NCBI GenBank assembly: GCA_027604005.1
Contig: JADGJT010000447.1
Location: forward strand, 1-13,370
Reading direction: 5' to 3'
DNA length: 13,370 nt
Source: Dinochytrium kinnereticum
Taxonomy: Eukaryota > Chytridiomycota > Chytridiomycetes > Chytridiales > Chytridiaceae
Shown: positions 1 through 8,869 of the stretch, piece after piece
Numbering within the stretch: the first letter of the stretch is position 1
How the letters are laid out: each line of letters starts with the position of its first letter
Made by a program: the position numbers and the translations under genes
Notes under the pieces: model-generated
What the model was told of the DNA's origin: nothing
The model's input: the letters and a program-made list of their open reading frames with translations, nothing else
Databases searched by the model: none

Positions 1-158
1 TTTTTTCTCTTTTTTTTTTCTTTTTTCTGTTTGGTTGGTCCATAATACATCGGTGTCTATTCTGGGGCTAGAGATGGAGAAAGTGCAGCAAAGGAAGGTG
101 GCGTCTGGAAGGAAGGTGGTCTTGTTCGGTTTTGGTGTAATAACTTCAAGTTTTTGAA
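1..158. other. Downstream flank of the GTPase gene
   Basis: This is the 3' side of the leftward GTPase gene, probably its 3' untranslated region and terminator. On the plus strand the first 30 bases are T-rich (A-rich on the transcribed-sense minus strand). I see no canonical AATAAA on the minus strand and no second gene. Confidence 0.4.
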
Positions 159-1897
159 TTAACCCGCCATGACACCTTGCTGTAAAAGCAAACAAAAAGA
201 GAAGAGTCAGATTCATGAACAAAAAAAGAAAAGAAAAAAGAAAAGAAAAAAAAAGGAAAAGTGCCCGCATATCGCCTAAGAAAGAAGAAAAAAACGTACA
301 GCAATTCCAGTGACAAGGTTGACACTGTGCTTCCAAAGGTAGTAGTTACTCATCAAGATCAATGAGGTAGAGAACCTCGCAAACCGAATAAATTGCCGAA
401 TAGCTTCCACAATCTGAGCAACTAATTCGGTAACGAGCCTATTGACGCGATCCGCCCACTGTGTGTACTTTGCCAACTCTTCCGCCTTCCGCCCATGAGC
501 AGCTCGAATGTCAGCCTCAAAGTTCCTAAAGTTTCTCTCCCATGTAGTCTTGGCAACTAAAGCAGGCTCATTAGGATGCAGCCTCCCGATAAAGTTCTCC
601 AGCTCGGTCATGGCAGCGTTGGCGGCTCCCTCGACCTCACGAAGAATGGTTCGAAGGTGCTTCCTTCCACTGATCTGCGACGGGTGATTGCCAGACTTGC
701 GAACACGTTCGACAAAGTCGGACCAGACGTTGTTGGCGGCCTCAGAGGCCATGTTGGCGACGAGGGCCTCCGTGGCGGTGACCATGTTGAAGCGGTTGCC
801 GCCATCTCGGATCTGGGTCACGAGCTTACAAAGGAGGGGTGGAATTAGCATACTGCTCGCTCTCTAGCAATAAAATCTGGGGAAATGCGTTTGGGTGGCT
901 CACCTCGGTAACAAGCTGGATGGCCATGTTTCCGTCACAGGCCACATTTCCAACGGTGAAAGGAGTGAGCTTTTCAACCAGAGCCTCCGCCATGATGCCA
1001 CAAGCCTCGTCGTGTAGGATCTGGTTACCACCACCGTTGAAAGGAAGCTTGCCAAACTCAACATCGAAACGAGAGCGGATCAGTCGTCTAACCCTGTTTG
1101 TCATCTCATCACCGTCTTCCTCTGACAGGAGGTCCTCAAGAAGCTGGCGGTCGGGAAGGTCCTGATTAATGGACATGTTCTCAACGAGCACGAGGGAGCG
1201 GGTAATATCAACATCTTCAGTGCTGGTGGCGTACCCCTAGAGAGTGTAGAGAAAGCACAATTAAGGGTTGGAAACGTGAAAAAGAAACAGGGAAGACTGA
1301 AGGATGAACAGAAGAGAGATAAGATGGGTCCTTCAACAGGAAGGCCATGCATACCATATTGACGACTTGCATGACAGTGTCAAGCCCAGCGGTAGTGAAA
1401 CAACCCCGTTCAAACACATACATCCTTGAGCTCAGGCGTGCAGCGAGACCAATGACAAACGGGATAGCAGTCTGATTATGGTTGGCACCTCCCTCGCAAT
1501 CCAAAAAGATGATATGACCAGGCCCTCTCGGGTTCTTAAACACCATCATATCGATACCATGGGTGATAGGAACATTGCCGGGCTGCGAGACAAACACATG
1601 ATCGTTGTTACCCACAAGATGAGCTCGAAGCTTGGTAGCAGTGTAAGACTTTCCGGAGCGACCAAATCCTGCAAAGGCGATGATGTTAAGAGGGGGCGGA
1701 AGCTGAGACAGAATGGCCTCTGCCTCCGGACTGATGCCGGTGGCGATGTAGCGCACGGCGGTGGCTGAGCCCTGCACGGGTTGCGTTGTGACGGTAACGA
1801 GCGGCACTGGCTGCGGAAGGGTGTCCCACGGCTCGGATGGCACCTTCTTCCTGGAGCGACCGAGGATTGAGCTGAAAGCGCTTGAGGTGATTTCCAT
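159..1897 (-). CDS. GB1/RHD3-type (guanylate-binding protein/atlastin-like) GTPase, four exons
   Basis: Probable large GTPase of the dynamin-like GBP/atlastin group, about 473 aa. Proposed exons on the minus strand are 1897-1355, 1236-904, 824-300 and 179-159, with all introns in phase 0 (118, 79 and 120 nt). Seen: a P-loop GFGRSGKS at residues 77-84; a switch I stretch ITHGID around 111-116, matching the GBP T-x-G-I pattern; and a G3 motif FLDCEGG with DxEG at 133-136. The usual G4 'RD' position reads LVEN (198-201). Residues from about 210 to 400 are helical and GBP middle-domain-like. A charged helix follows (about 400-450), then a hydrophobic stretch near 445-465 that could touch membrane. 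Start: ATG in a GCAATGG context. The last coding exon adds only QGVMAG and the stop. Known for the family: GTP-driven membrane remodelling or defence. The specific role here is unknown. At 473 aa it is far shorter than fungal Sey1, so it is not that orthologue. Confidence 0.82.
180..299 (-). other. Intron 3 of the GTPase gene, polypyrimidine-rich
   Basis: Donor GCT|GTACGT at 299 and acceptor GCTTTTACAG| at 181-180, 120 nt. Most of the interior is a T-rich tract with scattered C. A CTGAC branch-like site sits about 27 nt before the acceptor. Without splicing the protein would end VRFFLLS; with splicing it ends QGVMAG and stops at 159-161. The strong donor, branch site and acceptor favour splicing. 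Confidence 0.65.
825..903 (-). other. Intron 2 of the GTPase gene
   Basis: Donor GAG|GTGAGC at 903 and acceptor TTTGTAAG| at 826-825, 79 nt, phase 0. The branch-like GCTAAT lies about 25 nt before the acceptor. The join links the residues ending IQLVTE to LVTQIRDGG and keeps one helical domain continuous. Confidence 0.78.
1237..1354 (-). other. Intron 1 of the GTPase gene
   Basis: GT at 1354-1353 (context ATG|GTATGC) and AG at 1238-1237 (context TCTCTCTAG|GGG), 118 nt, phase 0. A CTTAAT branch-like site and a pyrimidine tract precede the acceptor. The intron contains no in-frame stop, so retention reads through it and stops shortly after in the wrong frame, giving a product of 226 aa that ends after the GTPase core. 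Confidence 0.8.
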
Positions 1898-2057
1898 TGC
1901 AACGGGCGGTGTGTTGGCTGAGTGGGGTGGCGGCTGAGAGTGGTGATGGATCGTGTCCCGTCAGCAAGAGGAGCGATGTCCGTCGTCGATGCAGCCGTAA
2001 CTTGCGGGAGGAAGCAGCAGGTTCAGCGTGAGGCCGTCGTTGGTTTCGTTAATTTCC

Positions 2058-2065
2058 TGACGTCA
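2058..2065. promoter_or_regulatory. CRE-type palindrome TGACGTCA, candidate bZIP (CREB/ATF) site
   Basis: This is a perfect 8-base palindrome TGACGTCA, extended to the 10-base palindrome CTGACGTCAG at 2057-2066. It lies about 160 bp upstream of the ATG of the GTPase gene and beyond the stop of the F-box gene at 2287, so it belongs with the GTPase promoter. The sequence is the known binding site of CREB/ATF-type bZIP factors, which in fungi respond to stress or cAMP signals. That it is used here is inference. Confidence 0.5.
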
Positions 2066-2243
2066 GTCAGGTGGTGTTCGCCCTGTCCGACAGATCAAAA
2101 TTGAAGGGATCTTTAACAGATTATTATTGCAGGTCAACCACACAACCGCCTGATCGCTCAGGACGACGCGCTAATGCCTGGCCATCGGCTTCTGCATTCA
2201 GCTGCGCTATGCATGCGCGACAACAACAGACACTGCTACTCAG

Positions 2244-2271
2244 TCTTTCTTTCTTTCATTCTTTCTTTCTT
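2244..2271. repeat. (TTTC)n microsatellite
   Basis: Imperfect tetranucleotide repeat TTTC with one ATTC interruption. It lies in the 3' flank of gene 2, where it reads as a GAAA-rich strand on the minus sense, about 16 nt after the stop. Confidence 0.8.
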
Positions 2272-2286
2272 GAATTCATTCAACCT

Positions 2287-4369
2287 TCACAGAGTAAACG
2301 CTGGGAGCAGCTCCGCCGATAGGAACTTGTACACTGCGTCGTCATTACTGAGGCTCCCATGATATCCTCCAACCCGCAGTGCAATATCCCCACCAATAAT
2401 CGACCTCCAAGCGCGGCATCCCTCAGCATAATACGACCGGAGGCGATCGAGACGCTGGGATCCTGGAATGCCAACCTGTGAAAGAATCTCGACGCGATGA
2501 GCAATCTTGTCGAGGCGGTTGATGGTGTCGTTCAGCTCATGATGGCCGCGTTCCGGGTCTGAAGGCTCCAGGAGCGTTTCAATCACATGACGGAAGGCTG
2601 GGATTATTGTTGTTAGTTCAGGGAGCAAATGCAAATAACAGCAAAGCGGGCTAACTTCGGAAGGAAGGAAAGACGATAAATTGCAGAAGGAATCAAGTGA
2701 TAACCCCCCAAGGAAAATAACGGCGAGAACATATGGTGGCAGAGGAAAAGTGGGAGAAAGGAAGGAGAACAAAAATAACTACCCCAAACACGGTCCTCCT
2801 CGGGACAAGAAAGATACCGCTTCATAGCAACAGAGTTAACAACCGCATCTAAAACAGTCTGCGCTCCACCAATCTCCTTAACATATCTCCTTAACTGTCC
2901 AAGCCGCGCAGCAGAGCAAAGCTCCACCTCCTCCACCTCCTTCCCCTCCTTCTCCCTATCACCCACCCCGAACCCAGGCAAAACCTCCGTCTGAACCTCC
3001 TTCCACTCCCTCGAAACAACAGACAGCGTCTCAAAACCAGACCGAGAAGGGTTCAACACAAGGCCAAAGCCCTTCCCAAAGATAGCGTCGCTAAAGGCCC
3101 CATAATCTCTGGCGGGAAGTCGTCCACGAATGCATCGCTCCGCAGGTTCAGTCGAGGTCACAGAGGATGGGCCCACCGCATTCTTCATGTCGACAAGCCC
3201 GTCAAGTGAGTCGGTGAACGCGGGCATCATCAGGCTGGTGGCGGTATCGTCGTTTGGACGGCGAGAAGATGCCGGAGATGAGGACGTGACGCTAGGGAAA
3301 TCGCCTGGATCGCCGCGATGTATGTTAAAGATACGAGGAGAGGCAGCTGTGAGGGGGGTAATGCGAATTTGGTTGATCTCGGTGGCTGTGGCGGGGAAGG
3401 GCTCGGGAGCCGAATCTTCCATATTGAAAGTCACGGGTCTGTACACTGTAATGCAAGTAGATGCCTGGGGTCGGTAGACAGCAATCGTGAGCAAAAATCG
3501 TGATTCATTAAAACAAGAGCAAGAACCGTTACCTTGATAGGAGGCAAACTCGCGGCAGCGGCCTTTGAGTTTGCACCAAAGAATCCAACCTGATCAAACT
3601 CTTCCTCCTCCTCCTCCTCCGAATCAAATTCAAGAGAAGCATTCCCTTTAACGACAGGGCAACTCGGAAAATCATCCAAAACATACTCCATGACCGGAAA
3701 CGCCGCAGCGCTCCACTCCCTCCCTCCCCAATCCCAACCCAAAGTCAAAACAACCGTCTGCTTAGAAAGAATGGGCCCAGCAGCCGCCCTCCACAACCTC
3801 GACACTCTCGAAAACTTCTGAACCTCCTCATACGGCAGATGCCTCAGGATTGCATCCACGACAGACTGCATGTCCAGCACCAGCGTCGTCAACGAAGAAG
3901 TCCTTGGTAATATCAACGGCCCCTTCTCGCCAGTCGAAAGAAACAAGCTCCGCTGAAACGATATCGATGAAGCCCTGAGCGTCGGGGACGACTCTCCCGA
4001 ACTCCTCCTCGACGTCCCAACGCTCCCGGGAACAGCTGACATGAGCGTGGCGAAGAACAGACCGGAACCGGAGACGGTGGAAGAGGAGGATGGCAGGGAG
4101 TTTCGTAGAGTGGATTGAGAGGACATGGGTCGGATGGGGTGAGGGGCGAAGCTTTCAAGCTCGGATGAGGAGGAGACATCCTCGTACCCGCCTGGCCCGC
4201 GGGGGTCAGAGAACATGGCTCTTGTACGTTGCTGAGCGCTCATAGACATGCTGAGACTCTGACGGAGGTAGAGCATCTCTCCTGGGTCCTGCATGTTCTC
4301 AATCTCCTCATCCTCGCCATGGGCGTCAGCAAGGTGATCGTTGTAGGGCTGCAGACAGATGTTTCCCAT
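2287..4369 (-). CDS. F-box-like protein, three exons
   Basis: Predicted protein of about 609 aa from exons 4369-3533, 3464-2783 and 2597-2287 (introns of 68 and 185 nt, phases 0 and 1). The start ATG lies in a good context (ACAAATGG). Residues 1-160 are Ser-rich and disordered and begin MGNIC. An F-box-like module at about 165-205 contains ILRHLPYEEV and SRVSRLWR. An acidic run of seven Glu lies near 251-257. A second segment, LSVVSREWKEV (427-437), resembles the back half of an F-box and may be a second degenerate module. The C-terminal 180 residues are helical. F-box proteins recruit substrates to SCF ubiquitin ligases through Skp1; no substrate can be inferred. Alternative: two adjacent genes, the second starting at Met294 (3422). 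I favour one gene because the 68-nt intron keeps the frame and has a CCCCAG acceptor. Confidence 0.65.
2598..2782 (-). other. Intron 2 of F-box gene 2
   Basis: Donor TGGG|GTAGTT at 2782 and acceptor AATCCCAG| at 2599-2598, 185 nt, phase 1. A perfect CTAAC branch site lies about 20 nt before the acceptor. The split codon G|CC gives Ala507 and the frame continues as VW-A-FRHVIETLLE. The donor departs from GTAAGT at positions 4 and 5. Confidence 0.72.
3465..3532 (-). other. Intron 1 of F-box gene 2
   Basis: Donor AAG|GTAACG at 3532 and acceptor ACCCCAG| at 3466-3465, 68 nt, phase 0, with a GCTCACG-like branch region. The later acceptor ending TTACAG would put the downstream frame into a stop, so the CCCCAG acceptor is chosen. 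Confidence 0.6.
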
Positions 4370-4863
4370 TTGTCTCCCCCGTTGATGGATGGATTCAGGC
4401 GAGTGATTGGGTGGATGCAGTGCTTCAATTCAAGCACGGGATGGATGGAGAGGGTTTGCTTGCGTTGCCGTCTTGTTGCTGGCTGGAGGCTGGGATGTCC
4501 AGTTGAAATCAGAGCGCAATGTATGGCTGTGTCACTCAATCAACAGTCTCAAATGGCAAGAGCACTCCCGCTCCTCAGGAGGAGGGGTCGGTCGCTGCTG
4601 CAGATCTTCACGCGCAGCAAATATTGGTCGGCCGGCGTATGCGTCAAAGAAGCGAGATATCCACGAGCAATAATTAAGATATTAATATTAAAAGATAACA
4701 ATCAACGCAAGATTCGAGGGATAGCGCTGCAGCAACCACGCAAAACACGCATGCTCATGGCAAAAAGACCAGCAACGTCAAAAGGAACGCAACAATTAGT
4801 AAGAAAACAACAGCACTTAAAAGCTACACCCCCAACAGCATTCACCCACAAAAAAAAACATCA
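4370..4863. promoter_or_regulatory. Intergenic region between F-box genes 2 and 3
   Basis: About 490 bp holding the promoter of gene 2 (right of 4369) and the 3' end of gene 3. It includes an AT-rich patch at 4667-4700 and an A-rich stretch near 4848-4860. No TATA box, canonical AATAAA or RNA gene is evident. A 213-codon plus-strand open frame crosses it but starts without ATG, shows no domain and overlaps exon 1 of gene 2. Confidence 0.4.
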
Positions 4864-7800
4864 TCAATAAATGATCCCATCCCTCTTCCCCAGCCTCCTC
4901 ACCTCCCTCTCCCAAACCGAGTAAGGGCTGAACACATCCTCCGAAACAGGGTCATCATACTGCATCACATTCCCCCACCTGACCCCCCCAACCCCAACAG
5001 AATCATCTCCAGCAGCAGAGCCCCTGACAGCAGCATCTCCAAACCCATCCTCCCCAGACGAGTTGCTGTCCAAGGGAGGCACAGTGACAACGCACTCCCT
5101 CAACCTCCCCGCAGCGTCCACAAGGCTTTGAAGCCCAACAGGTGAGACATTCGCTCCAGCCATATCAAGCCTCTCGAGCCTCGGACACAAAACAGGGATA
5201 CAGAACAACGTCCTATCCCCCAACTGCGACCACCCACTCAACCCCAACCTCCTAATCCTCCCAGTCCCAACAAAAGAAGGATCAACCGCCGCGATCGCGC
5301 CATCCGCATCAACGGATGCCGATCCAGGAATCCTCGGCGCCTTATCAAACGAAGCAGCAACAGAGGCCCGTCGAAGCGTCTCAAGGAGCCCCTCTTCTGT
5401 GACCCCGTTTTGAATGTAGAGCTCAAGGATCTCAATGTTTCGCAGGGAGGGTGACAGCTCCAGGAGCCAAGAGTCTGACATCCTGTAGGGCCATTGAGGA
5501 TCCATTCGCGCGAGGTTGAGAGCAAAGCAGGATGGGTTCGAGTCGAGAAGTTGTCGAAGGGAGGAGGCGCGGAAATTTCTGCGGCCCGGAAACCTATAGA
5601 TGGCGAGGTGAAGGGGAAGAAAAAAAACAAAAAACAATTTTTGCACGATTAACACATTGATAAAAAGGTGGGAGTGGCGGGCACTTAAAAAAAAAGGGAG
5701 CATCACAACAGTACCCGATAAAAGTAATGGCTCGAAGATTATGCTGATATCTCGACAACTCCAAGACCCCGGCATCCGTAAGCTCATTAACAACCGTCGG
5801 CGCGAGCGGATGCTTAAAATCATCATCCGCCCAATCATCCTCAATATAAAAGATCTCAAGGTTTGGCGCGTTCCTCCCAATAGCCGCGCAAAGGCTATCA
5901 TTCATCCAACACCCATCAAGCACCACCCTCCTCATATACTGTCTCGGCACAAGCTCCGTGAACGCCGTCCGCCGCTTCACCTTTCTCATAGAGATACACT
6001 CCAAAAGGTCACATCTTCTCCACAACCCCACAAGAATATCCATCGAGATATCACCACAATCATCGATGCGTATCGCCTTCAACGAGGGACAAGAGCTCGC
6101 AAGCGCAGGCACCCACAGCCCCTCATCGCGAGGAAGAGAGACACGCCAGAAGGATATGGAGCGAAGATTGGGAATCTTCCAAAGGAGGGACTGGATCGTC
6201 TCTGGGGAGGATGTGATGTTGGCGGTGGGACCTCGATGATCAGGTGGCCCTATGGAAACGTGAAGGTTGGACAGCAGAGTGGCACCTCGAACGATCGAGA
6301 TGATGTCCGGAAGCGCGGTGGGCGGGATCATGTCAGCAACAAGGGATCGAAGGCTCGGAAACCTATTCCTGAGACGATTCAAAAGCCTATAAGACGAGGC
6401 GTTTGGAATAAACGACCTGCGAAGCTCCAAAGAGTGAAGTCCCGGAAGCTTTGATGCCGCCAAAGCAAGAAGAGAAAGCTCCGCATCCGTGCAAGCAATC
6501 GATATAACACGAACAAGGCTCCCCCTGTTCCGACCCGACAAAGCAGTGGAGGCCAAAGAAACAACAAAACGACTCAACCGCGGCGCATCATCATCCATCG
6601 TCACCCTCTTCCACAGCTCCGTCGAAGCCTGAACATCCCACTGCCGACACACCAGCGAGCAAGAGTAAAGCGCTGAAGCAGGAACAGGCCCCAAAGTCGC
6701 CACAGCAGCAGCAGCAGTAGCAGCGGCAGAAGCGGCAGCGGCAGTGGTCGAGCTCGCCCCGCTCTGATCCGATTCAGACATGAACGAGAACACTCGCAAC
6801 AAAATCTCAGCAGGAAGCGTCAATGACCTCCCGCCCCCCGTTGACATCTTTGCCTGCTTGGCCCTCCCACCTTTCCTCCCCTTTCCTTTCAAGGTCGAAG
6901 CGGGTTGAGGAGGAGTGGCGGCGGCCATCAGCATGTAACGATTTTGAGTCTCATTTCGAGCGACCCCATTGTCAATGATCGAGACGTAATCCAACCCCAT
7001 CCGACAAACCGACACCGCTCTGGCGACCTCCAGGGTTCTCGCAGAATCCTGAATGGATCGAAGCCCGTTCAAACAGTTGACAAGAACAGAGTAAAGAAAA
7101 TGTGTGGGATCCGTCGGTGTGTCCTCCCCATTATCTCCATTCTCATCCTCCCCTTCATCATCCGAAAACTCAACACCACGACCCATCGTCCCACCAATGA
7201 GCCCGCTCATCATGGGAAAAGCACCTGGAGACGTCCGATACTGATCATGAAACCCGACGGAACCCACCCCCAAGAACGGCGTGGATGGCTTCAGCAACTC
7301 ATCATCAAAGCCACTCTGATCAGCAGCATCCACATCCATCCCATCCCCACCACCCTGAGAAGACGGCAAATGGTCCCCCCAAGATCGCGCTGGTTCAGAT
7401 GCTCGCCAAACTCCTCCACCAAATCCCGTCAAAGGCGTCTCGGAATCCTGTCTCGGAGGTCGCTCGTCACCATCCTCTCCTGGTCCTTGTGGCTCAACCG
7501 ACATGGAGGAAGCGGGATCCTGGGTGACGTGCTTGCCTGCGCCAGTTTTCTCGAGAAAGGAGCGGACCTGCGCCATCACACCGTCCATGTCTGGAAAGTC
7601 GGTCAACGGACCCATGGGCGGTAAGAGGCTTGGGCGATCGAATGAGCCTTGGAAATGTGCGGTTTTGGCTGCTCCTGCGGATGAGGAGGAGGAGGACGAG
7701 GAGGAGGAGGAGGAGGTGGAAGGTGGTGCGGTGGTGGTGTTGGTGGTGGTGGCCAGGTGGGCTGGAGCATCGTCGGCCATGGTGATGTCCATACTCTCGG

Positions 7801-7870
7801 TGGGTTGTTGTGGGTGGATGTGGTGATGGGGAAATGAGGATGAGGAGGATGCAACGCCAGCATCACCCAT
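4864..7870 (-). CDS. F-box/leucine-rich-repeat protein, two exons
   Basis: Predicted 961-aa protein from exons 7870-5715 and 5593-4864, joined across a 121-nt phase-2 intron. Start: ATG in an ATCAATGG context, with TGA at 4866-4864. Residues 1-65 are Ser/Thr-rich with a 12-Ser run. Residues 233-251 are acidic. A basic patch KGKGRKGGRAKQAK (328-341) could be a nuclear signal. The F-box lies at about 350-422: front half LTLPAEILLRVFSFM, back half ALYSCSLVCRQWDVQ...LWKRV, separated by about 33 Ala/Ser/Thr-rich residues. From about 450 to 890 run degenerate LRRs with repeated 'xxLxxLxL' units, for example LPGLHSLELRR, CPSLKAIRIDDCGDIS and CPRLERLDMAGANVS. LRR units on both sides of the junction support the splice. 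The likely role is substrate recognition in an SCF E3 ligase. The orthologue is not identified. Confidence 0.85.
5594..5714 (-). other. Intron of the F-box/LRR gene
   Basis: Donor ATCGG|GTACTG at 5714 and acceptor CATCTATAG| at 5595-5594, 121 nt, phase 2. It contains a T-rich interior and an AATCG/TTAATC-like branch area. The split codon GG|G gives Gly719 and joins AITFIG to FPGRRNF. Confidence 0.75.
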
Positions 7871-8869
7871 TGATGCCTTTCCTACCTCTGCCGGCTAAAG
7901 GAGGCGACGGCGTGTGGGATGTGTAGGGCTGAACTGAGTCTAGTCTCTCTCCTTTTTTCTGAAAATAAATTTACCACCATCAGCACCAGATGAGATGCAC
8001 ATTGACTCGTCCTTGCAGCATAACATGAGCTTTATCGACATGCGTTCTATCGATGAGGGGGGATGGACGATGTTGGAAACAAATGATGGAGCGATTCTAA
8101 TGCTATGGCTTAGAGACGGAGAGATGTGTTCTGAAAACAAGGCAGGGAGGGCGACATATGGGAAACGACCGTGACTGCGAGAAACCGCTACGCATGCTTT
8201 CCATACTTAAACCGTACTGTAACCTTTCTTGCCCTTGTCTGTTTCTACTAAGGTCTTATTTTCCAGCGTGAAAGAGCACAGCTTCTGTTTGATAACTCCG
8301 CACCATAAAATGAAACCAAATCCCCACAGCCCCCTCAAACGTATCGGGGAAAGAAGGCGCGTGCCTCTCGGCGATCGTCACATTTCAGCAACAAGATGTT
8401 GAAAGGGAGGCGAACCTTACCGGGGAGCAGACGCTGTGGCAGCTTTCATTGCCACACGTCCCAACGTCTCAGAGTTGCATGTCGTGGAAAAGTGCGGCAG
8501 AACACGAGTGAGAGTGGCTTTGACCAAAAGACGAACACGTCCGAAAACCCTCGAAGGTAGAAAACAGCAAGGGAAGGGACAGAAAGAGATTAAGTATCTT
8601 AAGCCTCCCATATTCTCCAGAATGCCCCCTTTTTGTGTTTTCGTGTTGGGAAGGGGTTTAAATATTTTTGTCGCCTACACTCTACTCATGTCCAAAAGCC
8701 TTCACATCAACGCTGAATTGGTCTTTCACCCCACAACTCCTGGCCCCACCACGATCTCATCCTTCTCGGAGGAATCAAGGATGCCTCACAACATTGCTGA
8801 CCAAGGTCCCGGGCTCGTGGTAAAAAAGACAACCAAACAAACACGATGAACTGACTGCTGTTGGCAAAG
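7871..8869. promoter_or_regulatory. Divergent intergenic region between F-box/LRR gene 3 and zinc-finger gene 4
   Basis: About 1 kb between a leftward and a rightward gene, so probably two promoters. On the plus strand TTTAAATATTTTT at 8657-8669 is a TATA-like candidate about 200 bp before gene 4. On the minus strand, donor CCCCG|GTAAGG at 8420 and acceptor TTATTTTCAG| at 7960-7959 could bound a 5' untranslated-region intron of gene 3. The short open frames on both strands show no domain. I see no tRNA or other RNA gene. Confidence 0.4.

Larger units (their letters stand above)
1898..2286. promoter_or_regulatory. Intergenic region: promoter of the GTPase gene and 3' end of the F-box gene 2
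   Basis: This is about 390 bp between two leftward genes. It holds the CRE palindrome at 2058-2065 and, just after the stop of gene 2, a (TTTC)n microsatellite at 2244-2271. No clear TATA box or canonical poly(A) signal is visible on the minus strand. The short open frames here look spurious. Confidence 0.45.

Noticed and set aside
276..299. A 24-nt intron ending TTTCTTAG just after GTACGT in the GTPase gene
   Set aside because: It is too short to splice. The acceptor at 181-180 with a CTGAC branch site is much better.
4570..4863. RNA gene (tRNA or snRNA) in the spacers
   Set aside because: I looked in each spacer for paired stems and conserved tRNA boxes and saw none convincing. A covariance-model scan would be needed to exclude it.
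4229..4870. 213-codon plus-strand open frame over the gene 2 promoter
   Set aside because: It begins with TTG, not ATG, overlaps exon 1 of gene 2 on the other strand, has no recognisable domain and ends in a Lys/Thr/Gln-rich tail typical of non-coding AT-rich DNA.
5657..7624. Long plus-strand open frames (265 and 239 codons) opposite the F-box/LRR gene
   Set aside because: They mirror a GC-rich coding exon on the other strand, show no domain and have basic, low-information translations. The minus-strand frame carries the F-box and LRRs.
7940..8140. 66-codon minus-strand open frame as a small gene
   Set aside because: It opens at TTG within an acceptor-like TTTTCAG, shows no domain, and lies where gene 3's leader is expected. 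No phase-matched first exon was found.
8436..8849. 137-codon plus-strand open frame in the divergent spacer
   Set aside because: It starts with GTG and shows no domain or composition like a protein. No frame-matched splice to gene 4 was found.
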